Origin: Ascaphus truei
Lineage: Eukaryota; Chordata; Amphibia; Anura; Ascaphidae
Assembly (NCBI GenBank): GCA_036426205.1
Contig: CM071579.1
Span: forward strand, 13,484,071-13,548,070
Reading direction: 5' to 3'
Length of the DNA: 64,000 nucleotides
Part shown: piece after piece, positions 39,100-51,053 of the stretch
Layout: the number at the start of each line of letters is the position of its first letter
How positions within the stretch are numbered: position 1 is the stretch's first letter
The notes under the pieces: generated by a model
Told to the model about the DNA's origin: nothing
The model's input: only the letters and a program-made list of their open reading frames with translations
Databases searched by the model: none
Position numbers and translations under genes: made by a program

Positions 39100-39425
39100 G
39101 AGGTCTCTGGAGTTGCACCGCTTTCATTTAAGCTCCAGGGACCCCCTGCTCCCAGAGGTGCATACATCTGAAGGTGATACCAGTATCTCAATTTTGTTTA
39201 AAGGTCCCGCAGCATGTGGCCCAATAGGAAGCTGCAAGGCATGATGTCACGGCTTTCTATTGGCCTGCGGGACGTGGCACCTTCCAACAGACATTTTTGG
39301 TGCCCAGTCGCAGCTGCTACTGGCAGCCCCTTCAAATGTACGTATCTCGGGGTGCAGGGGCTCCCCGACGCTGGAATCAACGCGGAGCGTGGTTCAGTTC
39401 CGGAGACCCCCTGCTTCAACCCTAG
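39100..39425. repeat. Fold-back repeat, family A copy 2
   Basis: It shares AAGCTCCAGGGACCCCCTGC, CCCAATAGGAAGC and GGAGACCCCCTGCTTCAAC with the element at 200-515, in the same order around an inverted centre (CAATAGGAAGC and GCTTTCTATTGG). Confidence 0.65.
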
Positions 39426-39445
39426 AAAAACAACTTTAAAAGAAG

Positions 39446-40506
39446 TGTAAGGGTGTGCTAAAACCCGGTGCGTGTGTATGGCAGGTTTCGCGACGGCACG
39501 GTATACAGGGTGCCGCCATGTTGTTGCGCAATATTGCAAAGGGCACTGACAAGGTCGTGAGGTCGCGCCTGCGTAAGGGGAGTGCGCGAACGCGGGGCCA
39601 ATAAGGAAAGGCTCTGATAATGGACGGCAACTCCCGCGAGCTCTGGGACAATCACCTGATGCTAGGAGCCAATGAGAGGGCGGGGATTACGGAGACAGGA
39701 ACAGGAAGCGTGGGGGCAGCGACCACGCTAGGAGAGGAGCTCGGGACCGAGCGAGAGGAGGTAGTGTGAGTGCAGGGGGTCCGTGACCCGCCTGCATAGG
39801 CCAACTATTACCCCCAGGCCCATAGGAGATTTCCCCTGAGTCACCATAGGCTGCGGTACTGCAGGAACACCCGATAGTGGAGAGAATTGTCACCTTAGTT
39901 AGGGACAGCGCACGGAGTTGTGGACAGTCACAGTCATCTGGGATCAGACGGCTGGACATCACGACGTCCGGAGGATCCGAGCGGAAGCAGCGGACCCTTT
40001 GCGAAGAGGCACCGGTCACCGCCGTGACCGGAAGGTACAATTGTAAACCAAGTGCACCAACACCGATCATTAGGCGCTGATCCCGCCTTAGGAGTAACTC
40101 TAGTAGTGACACTAGCAAGTGGCTAGCGTACTGAGTATATTAGCTAACCTCTTACAAGGACATCACTCTATAGAGCGTGGCAGAGCCACTGTTATTCAGG
40201 ACAACTTCACTAGGAATGCGGCCGAGCCGCGTAGTACAAGGACTCCAACGTATAGTATAAGTTATGTGTGATGTTATGTAGGGAGTAAGACGTGGTTACT
40301 TAAACACAGTAAACTTGGTTGCACGCATTGTTGGTGTGTTTCTTGCCCAGGGCGATCTTACGTAACGGGGATCCTGGGTAAGTGGAGGCGCTGCGCTAGA
40401 ACCCTTACCCCAGGCTCCCAGCTAGCGGAGGCTCATATCTCCTGGAGCCGCAGGTTAAGTACAGCACTAGTAGTCCCTTAGGAATGTGTTCAGAAAAAGG
40501 GCTACA
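39446..40506 (+). mobile_element. Long solo LTR, family E (1061 bp)
   Basis: Starts TGTAAGGGTGTGC and ends AAAGGGCTACA, as the copy at 27754-28933 does. Flanks GAAG (39442-39445) and GAAC (40507-40510) agree at 3 of 4 positions. Shared internal words are GCAGGGGGTCCGTGACCC, GTGCACCAACACCGAT, TAGGCGCTGATC and the GGTAAGTGGAGGCGCTG...CTAGCGGAGGCTCA module. No coding frame was recognised. Confidence 0.7.
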
Positions 40507-41038
40507 GAACATTTCATGAATATTGGTAGATATAGGGATTCTTTATGTAAACGTTGCCAGTTTTCTTTTTAATGGAAGATCTACTAATAACTAAGGATGG
40601 GAAGATTCATAGGTTCAAAATCTAAACTTTTAAGTACTGTATGTTAGGGATTTTTCTAATCTGAGTGAAATCTTAATAAAAACGCAAAAAAACATTGATT
40701 TAATTTTGGTTTATATATATATATTTGTGTGTGTGTATACAGTATACTGTAAATATCTTTGAATTTGAGAACTTTTATGAAAAAGTTCTCAAAAATATTT
40801 TTAAAAAGCTGCTTATATTTAGTTTTCTTCCATAATTCTTTAAAGATTGAGAACTAAAACCAATTGAGTTCCAGCAAAACCAAATTGAGCGTTTAATGGA
40901 AGAAACATACATTGATGGACCAGTTGTTATGGTATTCGCAAAACCTCATGTGGTATTACATTATTACATCTCAAATACGGTTTTTATGGATATCTATCTA
41001 TCTATGTATATATATAATATAATCTATATATATATATA

Positions 41039-41192
41039 CAGTGTTCGACAAACCTATACATTTGCTCGCCCCGGGCGAGTGGATTTAACCCCCGGGCGAG
41101 TAAATATTGGCCCAAGCAGCACACGTTTGGTACTAGGTGGCGAGTAGATTTTTTTGTGTGGCGAGTAGATTTTTTGGTGATTGTCAACCAGT
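41039..41192. mobile_element. Small TIR element in a TA-rich target, copy 2
   Basis: Begins CAGTGTTCGACAAACC and contains CTCGCCCCGGGCGAGTGGAT and GTACTAGGTGGCGAGTAGAT as copy 1 does. The right end (TTGTCAACCAGTT) is more decayed. Confidence 0.7.
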
Positions 41193-43281
41193 TAGATATT
41201 ATATTATTTTATTATTAATATATGATTATATTATATATATATATATATATTTATTTATTTATTTATTTATTCTTTGTTTTGTGAATACATTTTCACACCC
41301 TAGGGCAGGGGTACGCAAACTTGGGGGCGCAAAATTTTCGGGGGGGGGGGGCATGGCTGTTACATGGCACAAGCAGGGTGTGAGAGCAGGCAGGGGAGGG
41401 GGCAGGGCGAAGAGTTTGTGCAGCCCTGCTATAAGGTATTGGTGAAGTCTGCGGCAACACAAATTAGCCTCTCTTGGCTTCTACGTGGTAGAGTCCTGCC
41501 AGTATCTCTGGGTCAGGCTAAGCTTACTAAAGCCATGCAATTTGTGTTTTATGTTTGAAATAATGCTTCTAGAAACTATTTGGCATGCTCAGAATATCCC
41601 TTTTTTTTCTCCTTCACTGTCTGAACACATTGAAATCTACTGTAGATGCCTAGTTTCCTGCTTTTTTCAGCTATTAGACTACACAAACAGTCATTTAGGC
41701 TAAATAATTTTTCCAGAAGTCTAAACTCTATATAAATCCCATTTATTGCAAGGCTTCACAATCAAACTCGAATTTTTCAGGAATCTCAGTCCTGAGAAAA
41801 CGTTGACATTTAAGGACACTTAGGGGATCATTGAGAGATCAATGCTTAGTCTACAGCTCTCACGTGGAAATACAGGATTCACGCAGCATGCTGCAGTGGG
41901 ATATTCACAATGCACCAGCAAGCATTGTTTTGAATTAGCCGCACGCTTGAAGGGGACGAAGGTATTTCACCCGCCAGACCGTTTCACGGGTTGCAATAAC
42001 GTTGGCTAGATCTGGACACAACGGCAGCACTGTGATAACATTTGGCCCTTTTTGCAGCTCAGCATTGAGCTGAATATACTATAAAATCTGGTCATTTTCT
42101 TGAAGTGTAAAATAGATCCGTTTTCAAGTAGATACAACACCCTTACTACTGTATGTTTATGCCTTTCATCTTCATGGCAGAGATATGTCAGCTCCTTTGC
42201 TTCTAGAATAGACAGCAACAAATTGAATTGCAGTGCGTTGCTCTTGGTTTTATAGTAAAGGAGTTACGTTTGCTGTGATAGAAGGTAGTCACATAGCATA
42301 GGGACATAGCTTTCTGGGTTGAGTTTAATGTAAAGATGAGCAGGTTCGTGGTTTTCAAAATCCGAACCTCGCCAAATTGGAAGTTACTTCGCAAGTTCAA
42401 GTCAAAGTTTGGAACGAATTATTGAACTTGAGCTACATTCAAGCAAAAAGATTGGAGGGGGAAAGTGTAGGGGAAGGTTTTATAAATTGAGCTTCCTTTT
42501 GAGCTTTCAAATTAAAAAACATGTAAACTTTTATATATAAAAAAAAAAAAAAAGTTCAAACTTCAAGTAATGTAAAAAAAACAAAAATAACAAAAATTTG
42601 AATCAAAATCGTACCAGTGAAAGTGCCCACCCTTCACATAACAGCCATAAAAAGGCCTTCTTGTAAAATAGAATTATGAATTGAAATTTTAGTGAATTTT
42701 TTCCTAAACTCCTACTAAAATGTTGACATATAATTACACCTGACAGAGTAATTGCGAGAATGTATCTCTTATTGTCAATGTATTTAGATACAACTTGTAT
42801 AATTTAACCTTTCAGTATTTATGAAACATTTACATCATAAGGACATTTGTGATGGGGCTTATTGCCACAGTTCCACTATCTTATCAATGCGGATTCCATA
42901 AACATGTTAGTGGTAGATCCTCAGAAGTGCGCTAAATGAGGACAAATAACGTTATGTTACCTAATTAGGAACGAACGTTATTTTTTCTTCATTTAATGGG
43001 GATCTTCAAAGCTAATCATCTGTATAAATAAAGTCTGTTCGCAAAACCCCCATTGTTACGTTACCTGTGTTTAAAAATACACTAAACATGCGCATTGGCC
43101 AAACTTTAAGGTGCGTTATTAAGGTAGCGTTATTAAGAGATATTTTCATGTGTGTAACTAAAAACTAATGCATATCTTGTTATATGTATCATTTTTTCAC
43201 TTATTATTTTTTTCAATTAAAGAGATACAGTATGTAATGTAATAATGATTGTATAAAGTATGGGTGTACAATAATGTATAG

Positions 43282-43414
43282 CTATACATACCTCAACAAT
43301 ATTCATACATATTTCATTTACATTCATGTACGCTACAAATGAAGGCAGAATGGACATCACGCGTATTTTAATTGTACATTAATATAAATTAATATTATTG
43401 AGGTATGTATGTAT
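43282..43414. repeat. Short inverted-repeat element
   Basis: TATACATACCTCAACAATATT on the left and AATATTATTGAGGTATGTAT on the right form an inverted pair of about 20 bp with one difference, around about 90 bp of AT-rich sequence. It could be a MITE remnant. Confidence 0.5.
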
Positions 43415-44308
43415 AATCCTCCCTGCACGGCTTCTTAGGAGATTACATCAGTGTGTACTGTACGGTATGGCGACTCCGCATCGGGTACCTTGACTCAGGT
43501 GCTAAATTGAGGCGGCTGAGCGATGAGGTAACAAGGTTATAAAACAATGGGCGCCAGGAATTTTTGTAGCACAACAAATCATATATTCGTGTCCCCAAGC
43601 ACGGGGACCGCTCATACACATTTTTACAACAGTGCACTGTATTTTATATCAGACAGACATGAATATGGTTCTTCTATTAGTGCCCACTCTACATTTGAAT
43701 GGAGGTACATTTACTTAGTTGCTCTACGTAGATGAGGGACCCGGCCTCCCTTGTTGCTTTGGAACCAATAGCAGTACTAACCTGATTACCCTGGGCCCTT
43801 ACGGGATTCCTGGTGGGCCTTCCATACTTGACTCAATACCTTTTGTATGTTTGGGAACGGCCACTTCCATACAAACTGATGAGGGATATTAGTGCAGATC
43901 CGCGATTAGAACAACAGATTTCAATTGGCCCCTTACTGAACAACCATCATTATAGTAACATCTGATAAATATGAGCTGGTTTAAAGTGTTATGTAATATA
44001 TATTTTAGAACTGATAAAAAGAATTTTAACTTGGAAGAAATCCCCCCACTTAGTAGCTTCCACTGATTATATTCTGGCGTGCGGTGAGACAGAGGATAAT
44101 TGGTCTTGATGTTAGTATTTTGAAATGCTCACATGCCTAAAAGAGAACAACCAGTTTTTTTAGAGGTGTAAGTGGCATTTAGCATCAGACAACAACAATA
44201 TCAACGTGCAGTCGTTATTATATTTTAGTTTTTATGACTATCAAAAATGTAGAGATGATACAATATGTGTTTGGCATTGGGGCAGTTATCCTCCTCTGGC
44301 CCTTAGAG

Positions 44309-44918
44309 CAGTGTTTTTCAACCAGGGTTACTAGGAACCCTTGGGTTCCACGGACATCTCTGAAGGGTTTGCTGCAATTTTCAGATCATTTGAAAATGGT
44401 TCCAAATACAGGAGAATGTACAATGCATCTGATCTCAGACACCCTGTTAGAGAGGTTTGGGGTTCCTTACAATACATCTGATCTCAGACGCGCTATTAGA
44501 GAGGGTTGGGGTTCCTTACAATACATCTGATCTCAGACGCGCTATTAGAGAGGGTTGGGGTTCCTTACAATACATCTGATCTCAGACGAGCTATTAGAGA
44601 GGGTTGGGGTTCCTTACAATGCATCTGATCTCAGACGCGCTATTAGAGAGGGTTGAGGTTCCTTACAATGCATCTGATCTCAGACACACTATTAGAGAGG
44701 GTTGGGGCTCCTTACAATGCATCTGATCTCAGACGCGCTATTAGAGAGGGTTGGGGTTCCTTACAATGCATCTGATCTCAGACACGCTATTAGAGAGGGT
44801 TGGGGCTCCTTACAATGCATCTGATCTCAGAAGCGCTATTAGAGAGGGTTTGGGGCTCTGTAGAATTTGACAATATGGTTATAGTGTTCTGTAAAAAAAA
44901 AAAAATTGAATACCATTG
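44309..44918. mobile_element. hAT-like MITE carrying a 49-bp minisatellite (610 bp)
   Basis: Starts CAGTGTTTTTCAACCAGGGT and ends AATTGAATACCATTG, a degenerate inverted end. Flanks CCTTAGAG (44301-44308) and TCTTAGAG (44919-44926) agree at 7 of 8 positions. The middle is almost entirely tandem repeats (44417-44870). It lies 180 bp upstream of GAS2 coding exon 3. Confidence 0.8.
44417..44870. repeat. Nine-unit 49-bp minisatellite
   Basis: CTCAGA starts at 44434, 44483, 44532, 44581, 44630, 44679, 44728, 44777 and 44826, exactly 49 bp apart each time. A unit reads CTCAGACGCGCTATTAGAGA, then GGGTTGGGGTTCCTTACAAT, then a GCATCTGAT-like end. Units differ only by scattered substitutions. Confidence 0.97.
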
Positions 44919-45097
44919 TCTTAGAGTGAATGATCTTAGTCGCACTCAACAGCTCAATTGCTACTCTATGTAAGCCACAAATTTGTCAACATACAAAAGT
45001 GTCAGTGTGGTGCTGTATGCTCCATATAACCATTAACTGTGTAGCTGTGCCATTTGTGGGTCTTATTGATACATCAGAAACATTTTTGTGCATACAG

Positions 45098-45239
45098 GGT
45101 CTGCTATCGAAGAAGATCCCCTTCAGGGCTAATGCCCCTTCTGGTTCTTTCTTTGCAAGAGACAACACAGCAAATTTCTTATCATGGTGCAGAAATATCG
45201 GTGTTGGAGAAACCTGCTTGTTTGAGTCTGAAGGTTTGG
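45098..45239 (+). CDS. GAS2: GAS2 coding exon 3 (CH domain core)
   Basis: The exon starts in phase 0 after ...GCATACAG and encodes residues 90-136. The first part ([13 protein letters not shown]) is variable relative to mammals. It is followed by a highly conserved CH-domain block, [18 protein letters not shown], and by [10 protein letters not shown]. It ends in phase 1 (G of a Val codon) before the donor GTATGT. Frame and phase agree with the exons on both sides. The adjacent upstream ORF from 44930 is intronic and only happens to be in frame. Confidence 0.96.
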
Positions 45240-46798
45240 GTATGTATCACTTGTAGCCCTAAGTTATCATATCTGTGCGTAGCCCTGCACCTAACATAAA
45301 GATCCAACCTAAAGATGTGCAAAAGTTTTGCCGCTTCCTTTTTTGTTTTGCAAACCTTTTTGCAAAAACAATATAGCAAAAATCTTCTGAAATGTAAATT
45401 ATTATTTTTTTTTAATTGTGCGCAAAAAAATTGTGAACCGAAATGGAAGAAGTTCACCATCTTTAGACTCATATGACTAATATAAAGAAAAATGCAATGA
45501 TAACAACAAAAAATTCAATTGATCCTACATAAAGTGAAGCAGTGTGCGATGCATTTTGAATACCTTGGAATGGTAGGACGAACTGTGTAGCATTATATAG
45601 TAATTTGTTGCAATTCCCTTTGTCAACGGATGCTTGAAATTGCAAACTAACCTCCTTTTAATCCCTTGTTACCTGCTCTCTTATCTGCTACGCTACCTGG
45701 GCGTCAGCCAGTGTGAACGCTTTAATGGACAAGATACCATCGTGGCTTCCAAACCTTACTAAAACCCTAACGTGAATTCCCCTCTGCAGAAGAACAATCT
45801 GCACTGCATCTGTTTCTCCTTCCCGGTTTTCATATTGAAATGTAAAGAGCAAAATGCTGAAAATATCAATTGTTTGCTTGTGATTCAAACTTCAGATATA
45901 TATGAGACTGTTTTTATGAAATAAAAGGCGAAGGATAAATGGAGCTAGTGTGTGTGTATCAAGAGGCGTCTATTTTTGGAGACTCGAAAGGTCTTTGGCT
46001 GTCAGACGAGCCTATCTTTCTTTTTTAGCTGACATGGGATCATTCAATGCTGCTTGTTCTCTTCATAGCGTATTTGTGAAAGTGACTCCACCTATCTTTT
46101 TTGTTGATCTGCTCTATTCTTACAAAGCGCCCTGATAAAGCTGTCAGGATTCCCGAGGGAAAGTAAAAATAAGACCTTAGACTACTATCGATGTCTTGTC
46201 AGTCAGCAGTAAGACTGAAATAAGAAACTTTCCCATTTTTATTCGCATTGTTGTACCCATTGTTCTTAAAAGCCCTTCCAAATTATTATTTGATGTTTCC
46301 ATTTACTGGTTACAAAATGTTGTTTGCACCTAACTTACAGTATACTGTAGGTTCTAGCAGCTGTGATTTCCCAGTGCTAAGTGTTGTGACTTTGCACTTT
46401 ACATCTGTAGCTTCCTGTTCTTCTTGCCAAGGAGTTTTTCATGAAGCTGAAACACCTCTCTTAAAAATGAATGCGTAATTGGGTTTTCCAATAGACCAAA
46501 TGTAAAACACACAAGTGCACACGGTACAAATAATCGTACCTTAATGTTCAGATAGTGGTGTGCAGGAAAATGTAATGAGGCCTATTTCAAAATGCAGCTT
46601 TCCAGCAAAACTGGTTCAAATAGGCATTTTCCACTTAGTGTCAGTATGTCATGTTACTTTGCTCCAATTTGGCCCTGTGTGTATTAGAGATGTGCAAAAC
46701 TGTGCAAAACTGTGCAAAAAGCATTTGGGAAAATGTAAGCGTTTTCCCCTAAATTCGATTCCCTGCTAAACATTTTACCAAAACTCAAATGTCTAATA

Positions 46799-47131
46799 CA
46801 AGGCATACCCCGGTTTAAGGACACTCACTTTAAGTACACTCACGAGTAAGGACATATCACCCAGTAGGCAAACGGCAGCTCGCGCATGCGCCTGTCAGCA
46901 CATCCTGAATAGCATTATTGGCTCCCTACCTGTACCGAAGCTGTGCGCAAGCGGGGAGACTATAGAGCCTGTTACAAATGTGTTATTTACATCAGTTATG
47001 CACGTATATGATGTTTGCAGTACAGTACATGCTTCGATAAGTGGAAAAAAGGTTGTGCTTCACTTTAAGTACATTTTCGCTTTACATACATGCTCTGGAC
47101 CCATTGCGTACGTTAATGCGGGGTATGCCTG
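46799..47131. mobile_element. Tigger/pogo-like MITE (333 bp)
   Basis: The ends CAAGGCATACCCCGG and GCGGGGTATGCCTG are inverted copies. The CAGGCATACC start is characteristic of Tigger elements (Tc1/mariner superfamily). TA lies on both sides (46797-46798, 47132-47133), as expected for this group. There is no transposase; the short ORFs are not meaningful. Confidence 0.85.
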
Positions 47132-48084
47132 TAATGTCACCAAAGCAGTAATCTTTTCAGCAAACAAATCGTCAGTGAGTGTAACATGTTGTCTGCCCTA
47201 TTTATATTCTCAGCATTGAGTGAATCTAGCCATTTTGGATCATTTTGCAAACTAGTCAAAGTGAAATTGCAATGCACATGAATGTAATAGGTATACCTTT
47301 TCAAAAGACAAGAAAAAACATAATTTTTGAGAGTAGAGGAGATTGCACCTGAGTTCAGTGATGGTGAGAACAGTCCCTATTATTTATTTCCGTTTATATG
47401 CTACATTTGATTGTTATGTTCAGACAAGATTCAAGCTCTGTCTTTCAATGGCCTGCAGAATTGTCTGACTTCAAAGGAAACAAATCCGACACGACACAAT
47501 ATTCCAAATAAAGGGGGAAAACACTTTAAACTGAAGGCAATTTTATAGAATCAGTCTGGTGAGGGTGAAGCAATTTAACCCTAGAGTATGTTTGGCTGGA
47601 AGGGTCAGCAACATGTATCTCAGCAATGTTTCTTTTTACCCCTTTGACTCCAGTGTGGTTGAACTCTGTTATGAATTAATAACATTTTAGGAATATCGGT
47701 TCAATAAGAGTCAGTGTTTATGATGCTTAACACTAGGGAGTCTGTTTTTCTAATGTAAACAATTCAAACATTTGGACTGATATTAATTTACCAGCATTAT
47801 AACAATGATATGTATATAAAGTCTGTAGGATATGTCTGGCCTGTATTGGTTGATCTTGTTGACTCAAGTCTTTGTTAGTATGCCTTTTGCATGTAATAAA
47901 GTAAATAATTCTCTGTTTTTGTGCGCCTTGCTCTGCAAGTTGAAATAGCTCTTCTGGCTGTGAAGAAAATGTCATTATTTTGCAGGTAGTGATACTTTGT
48001 AGTGGCAGAAGATTTCAATTACATTTTAAGAAGAGACTAGTGAGGTCTTAAAAATGAAGGCTGTAGAGGAGTTTCACGTTGGTA

Positions 48085-48544
48085 CAGGGGCAAAAAATCC
48101 AGCTCCTGATTGGTGGGAGGCTGTGGCGGGGAAGCCAGATGGAGGCTCTCACTCTCACTCCCACTTGTGGAGGGAAGGAGAACGCAGCGGCAATCAAGTA
48201 CTGAGGAGACGATAGAGACTACCACACACTGCTCCCCCTTGTCACCCACTAGTCCCCCTGTCAACCACTTCCCCGCCATGTCACCCCACTATTCCCCCAC
48301 TCAATGTGTCTCACCCTCTTCCCCCTTCCACCTGTACTCAGTCAGTGTTACAGTGCGGTCAGGTTATACCTTGTGTTAGTGTGTATATACTGGCGCTGAG
48401 TATAACCAGACCACTATACACTGACACAGTATAATGAGACTGTATGGGTGCAATGCTAGGTCACCTCTGCAGAATGTCGCATTTTTCAAAAGCATAGCAC
48501 ACCATTGGCGCCCTGCCTCAGGCAATGTCCTAACTCAGCCCCTG
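48085..48544. mobile_element. hAT-like MITE (460 bp)
   Basis: The ends CAGGGGC and GCCCCTG are inverted. Flanks CGTTGGTA (48077-48084) and TGTTGGTA (48545-48552) agree at 7 of 8 positions, the hAT duplication length. It contains short ORFs on both strands without recognisable protein motifs. Confidence 0.75.
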
Positions 48545-49826
48545 TGTTGGTACCATTACCTGCAAAGCAGCCTACACTTTGCCCCAAAAGTTGGATTGAT
48601 CTTTTAGAAGGTTATTATTATTATTATTTAAGATGCCAATTTGTTTCCGGTGTAAACTGCTACAATAAAACTTGGGTGGTTATAGGATCGGGAGATGTTA
48701 AACATTCATCACCTCTTGCTTCTCCAATGAATATGCTGGATCACAGGGGTTGCATTGTACATCTCAGTATTTTGCTTTTTAATATGTCAACAAGTGGTGG
48801 GCAACCTAAACTTATCAGTATGGCTGAAAACGACCTCCAAGAGGGTTGTGTGCCACCACTGTGTCTACTAACACATTAGGAAATCATAGATTTGTCAGTC
48901 TTCTTCTTGAATGTTGCCGCTCATTCCAGCTTCTTGAATGGTTCTGCTCTAAAATATTACATGAAAGCGCATTATGTATTACCCACTCTGACATTAGTAC
49001 AATATCAGCTGCTAGATCTATGTAAAATACTGTCACTGGACGATACCTTACAGCCTGTTTACAGAATGGGCTGTCAGGTGTATTTCAGCACAGAAGGTGT
49101 TTCATGGCAGAACACTGCTTAGTAAATATTGACTCAATGCTTTATTTGCTTTACATGAATTAAAAGCCATAAAACATTTGGAGTAACCTAACAATTCCTC
49201 TGCCAAAGATAAAATTAAAGTCAAAATATACAATTTCACAACATCTTAATGGGTCACAGGTTAAATCTCCAGGGCCTACTGTACATATGTTCCTTGGGTG
49301 GCCACCACTTGTCTTCTCTATATGTGATACATTTGTAGATATTTTGCTATTGTGAGGCCAATCCAGTCAGTGTGACATTTCATATTCAATTGATATCGTC
49401 TTAACCAATTACCTCCCGGGGTGCTGGAGGGATATTTCTATGCACCTGTTATGTTTAGATAAGTATGTTATCTTAGTCACTGTCATAGAATGTCCAGTAT
49501 TTACCATCCACAAGCAGGTTAAACTTCTCTCAATTGGAATTTCCGTCATATTATACCAATCTCATTCATTCCTGTACCGATGGCCTTCTCGACCTCATTT
49601 GAGTGCCTCCTACGTTATTAAAGTCAGAAAGATTCCCTTTTCAATTTAATTTTAGTGCAGAGCTTTTGAGCCTCAAAACCTTGATAGTCATATATTAAAT
49701 AATTCATGCAACTGCACATTATCCATTCCAAAACCGTGTAAAAAATAAATAAAACAACAAATGCAATGCGAACTTTTATCCACAAAAATGGCAACTATTG
49801 TTTCTGTAGCATATTGTTTTGGATAA

Positions 49827-50172
49827 GGCTAAGGCCCCGGTCACGTCGCTGTAACGCGCGCCCGCGCTTTTGGCGGCGCGTTCAGCCGGTTCCCCGGTCT
49901 GCAGCTCACTGCAGGAGGAGAGACCGAGAGGGCGTGGCGGGGGAGTGACGGGGGCGCGGCCATGACGTCACCCGGCAGGTTCGCCCTCATTGGCTGAACC
50001 GCCGGGGGGCGTGCCTAATCACTCGATGCGAGTCCTGCTCTCAATTCTATTGAGAGCAGGAGCAGCTCTCACCCGAGCGCTGTGGCCCCCCCTCGCAGTG
50101 GGCCCAGCGCCATTGAGGGGAGGGCTCTCGTCCATGCGGGCGGATGCTGTAGTAGGCAGCGGGGGCAAGGCC
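49827..50172. mobile_element. Harbinger-like MITE, family C copy 3 (346 bp)
   Basis: The ends GGCTAAGGCCCC and GGGGGCAAGGCC are imperfect inverted copies. Perfect TAA duplications flank them (49824-49826, 50173-50175). Interior words match copies 1 and 2 (ATGACGTCACCCGGCAGGTT, CTGAACCGCCGGGGGGCGTG, GCGCCATTGAGGGGAGGGCT). Confidence 0.85.
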
Positions 50173-50179
50173 TAAGGCA

Positions 50180-50350
50180 GATTTGTAAGCTCTTCTGGGC
50201 AGGGACTCCTTTTCCTAATGTTACTTTCATGTCTGAAGCGCTTCTTCCCTTTATGTGTTACTTGTATTATTTGTTATTTATATAATTGTCACGTGTATTA
50301 CTGCTGTGAAGCGCTATGTACATTAATGGCGCTATATAAATAAATAAATA
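50180..50350 (+). repeat. L2-type LINE/SINE 3' tail
   Basis: TTTGTAAGCTCTTCTGGGCA, then a middle part, then GTGAAGCGCTATGTACATTA and GGCGCTATATAAATAAATAA. The same tail pattern is seen at 22480-22655 and at the end of the SINE near 52080-52176. Confidence 0.7.
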
Positions 50351-50466
50351 TATACATACATATAGCAGATAAAAGTATAGTGTAGCCTCCCTGTGCTACA
50401 GATCATTGCGAGGACACAAAACATTAATAGCATCCCCTAGTCTGTGAAATAGCTGTCCTTACGTGG

Positions 50467-51053
50467 TGTGACAAACAGCTTACTCCGGGGCTCCGCCGCT
50501 TGTCCGGGACGGTTAGAACACGGTCTTTTGGGGTAGGTTAAATGAGGAGGCGTCACGTACTGTTCCTTTAAACAGGCTGTGCCTGGTTTATTCAGTCCCA
50601 GGCACTGAGACTGCCACAGTGCATACAATAGAAACACAAGCAAAACAAAAGCTGCTCACCTGAGCGATAACTTAACTTAGATTTCCCTAACTCAGGGTGG
50701 AAGTGGCTTTTCCACTTTCCAACAACAAAACAAGGTACTTTTGCAGAGTTAGCCAAATGAATAGAACAATTGAACCTGTGTGGGGAAGGGGCTTCTCCCC
50801 ACTGTGTTCAGCAGCCTTCCAGGCTCTGGAGAAGAGACAAGAGCAAACAGGAAATCAGTCTTACATACCTGATTTCTAATTAGCATGACAGGTGACAGAA
50901 ATCCCTCAGTTCCAGCGCTTGCCCAAAACTGTGGGATGGAGTGCATGTATTATAAGGCTGCACTCCCAGGCCAGACAGGATAGAAACTGTTCAGTATCCT
51001 GGGAGCCCTACTGTATATATGGAATTTATTACCATCCCCTGGTTTCTGTCACA
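50467..51053 (-). mobile_element. Solo LTR, 587 bp (minus strand)
   Basis: On the minus strand it starts TGTGACAGAAACCAGGGG and ends GTTTGTCACA, flanked by perfect GTGG duplications (50463-50466, 51054-51057). It contains TTATAATAC (TATA-like, near 50955) and AATAAACC near 50588. It differs in sequence from the TGTAACAGGG group. No internal region is present. Confidence 0.78.

Larger units (their letters stand above)
22935..45097 (+). other. GAS2: GAS2 intron after coding exon 2 (22.2 kb)
   Basis: Bounded by GTGAGC and ACAG. It holds a LINE split by a solo LTR (23625-25930), a CpG-rich block (26005-26305), solo LTRs, a CR1 end (34920-35732), paired small TIR elements (33533-33688, 41039-41192), a long imperfect inverted-repeat element (about 36900-38450) and the minisatellite-bearing hAT-like element (44309-44918). 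At about 29000-29760 there is a repeat starting AAAGCAGCGCCTCTA and ending near ACGCGTTTCGTCAC. At 31010-31160 there is an L2-like tail in reverse orientation. Stretches 22980-23600, 26310-26960, 29900-30440, 32520-33240, 33860-34900, 35740-36890, 38450-39050, 40520-40980, 41450-43270 and 43420-44280 show nothing I can identify. Confidence 0.8.

Noticed and set aside
44417..44870. CRISPR-like regular spacing (49 bp)
   Set aside because: There are no alternating repeats and unique spacers: whole units are the same sequence. The setting is a eukaryotic intron inside a transposon.
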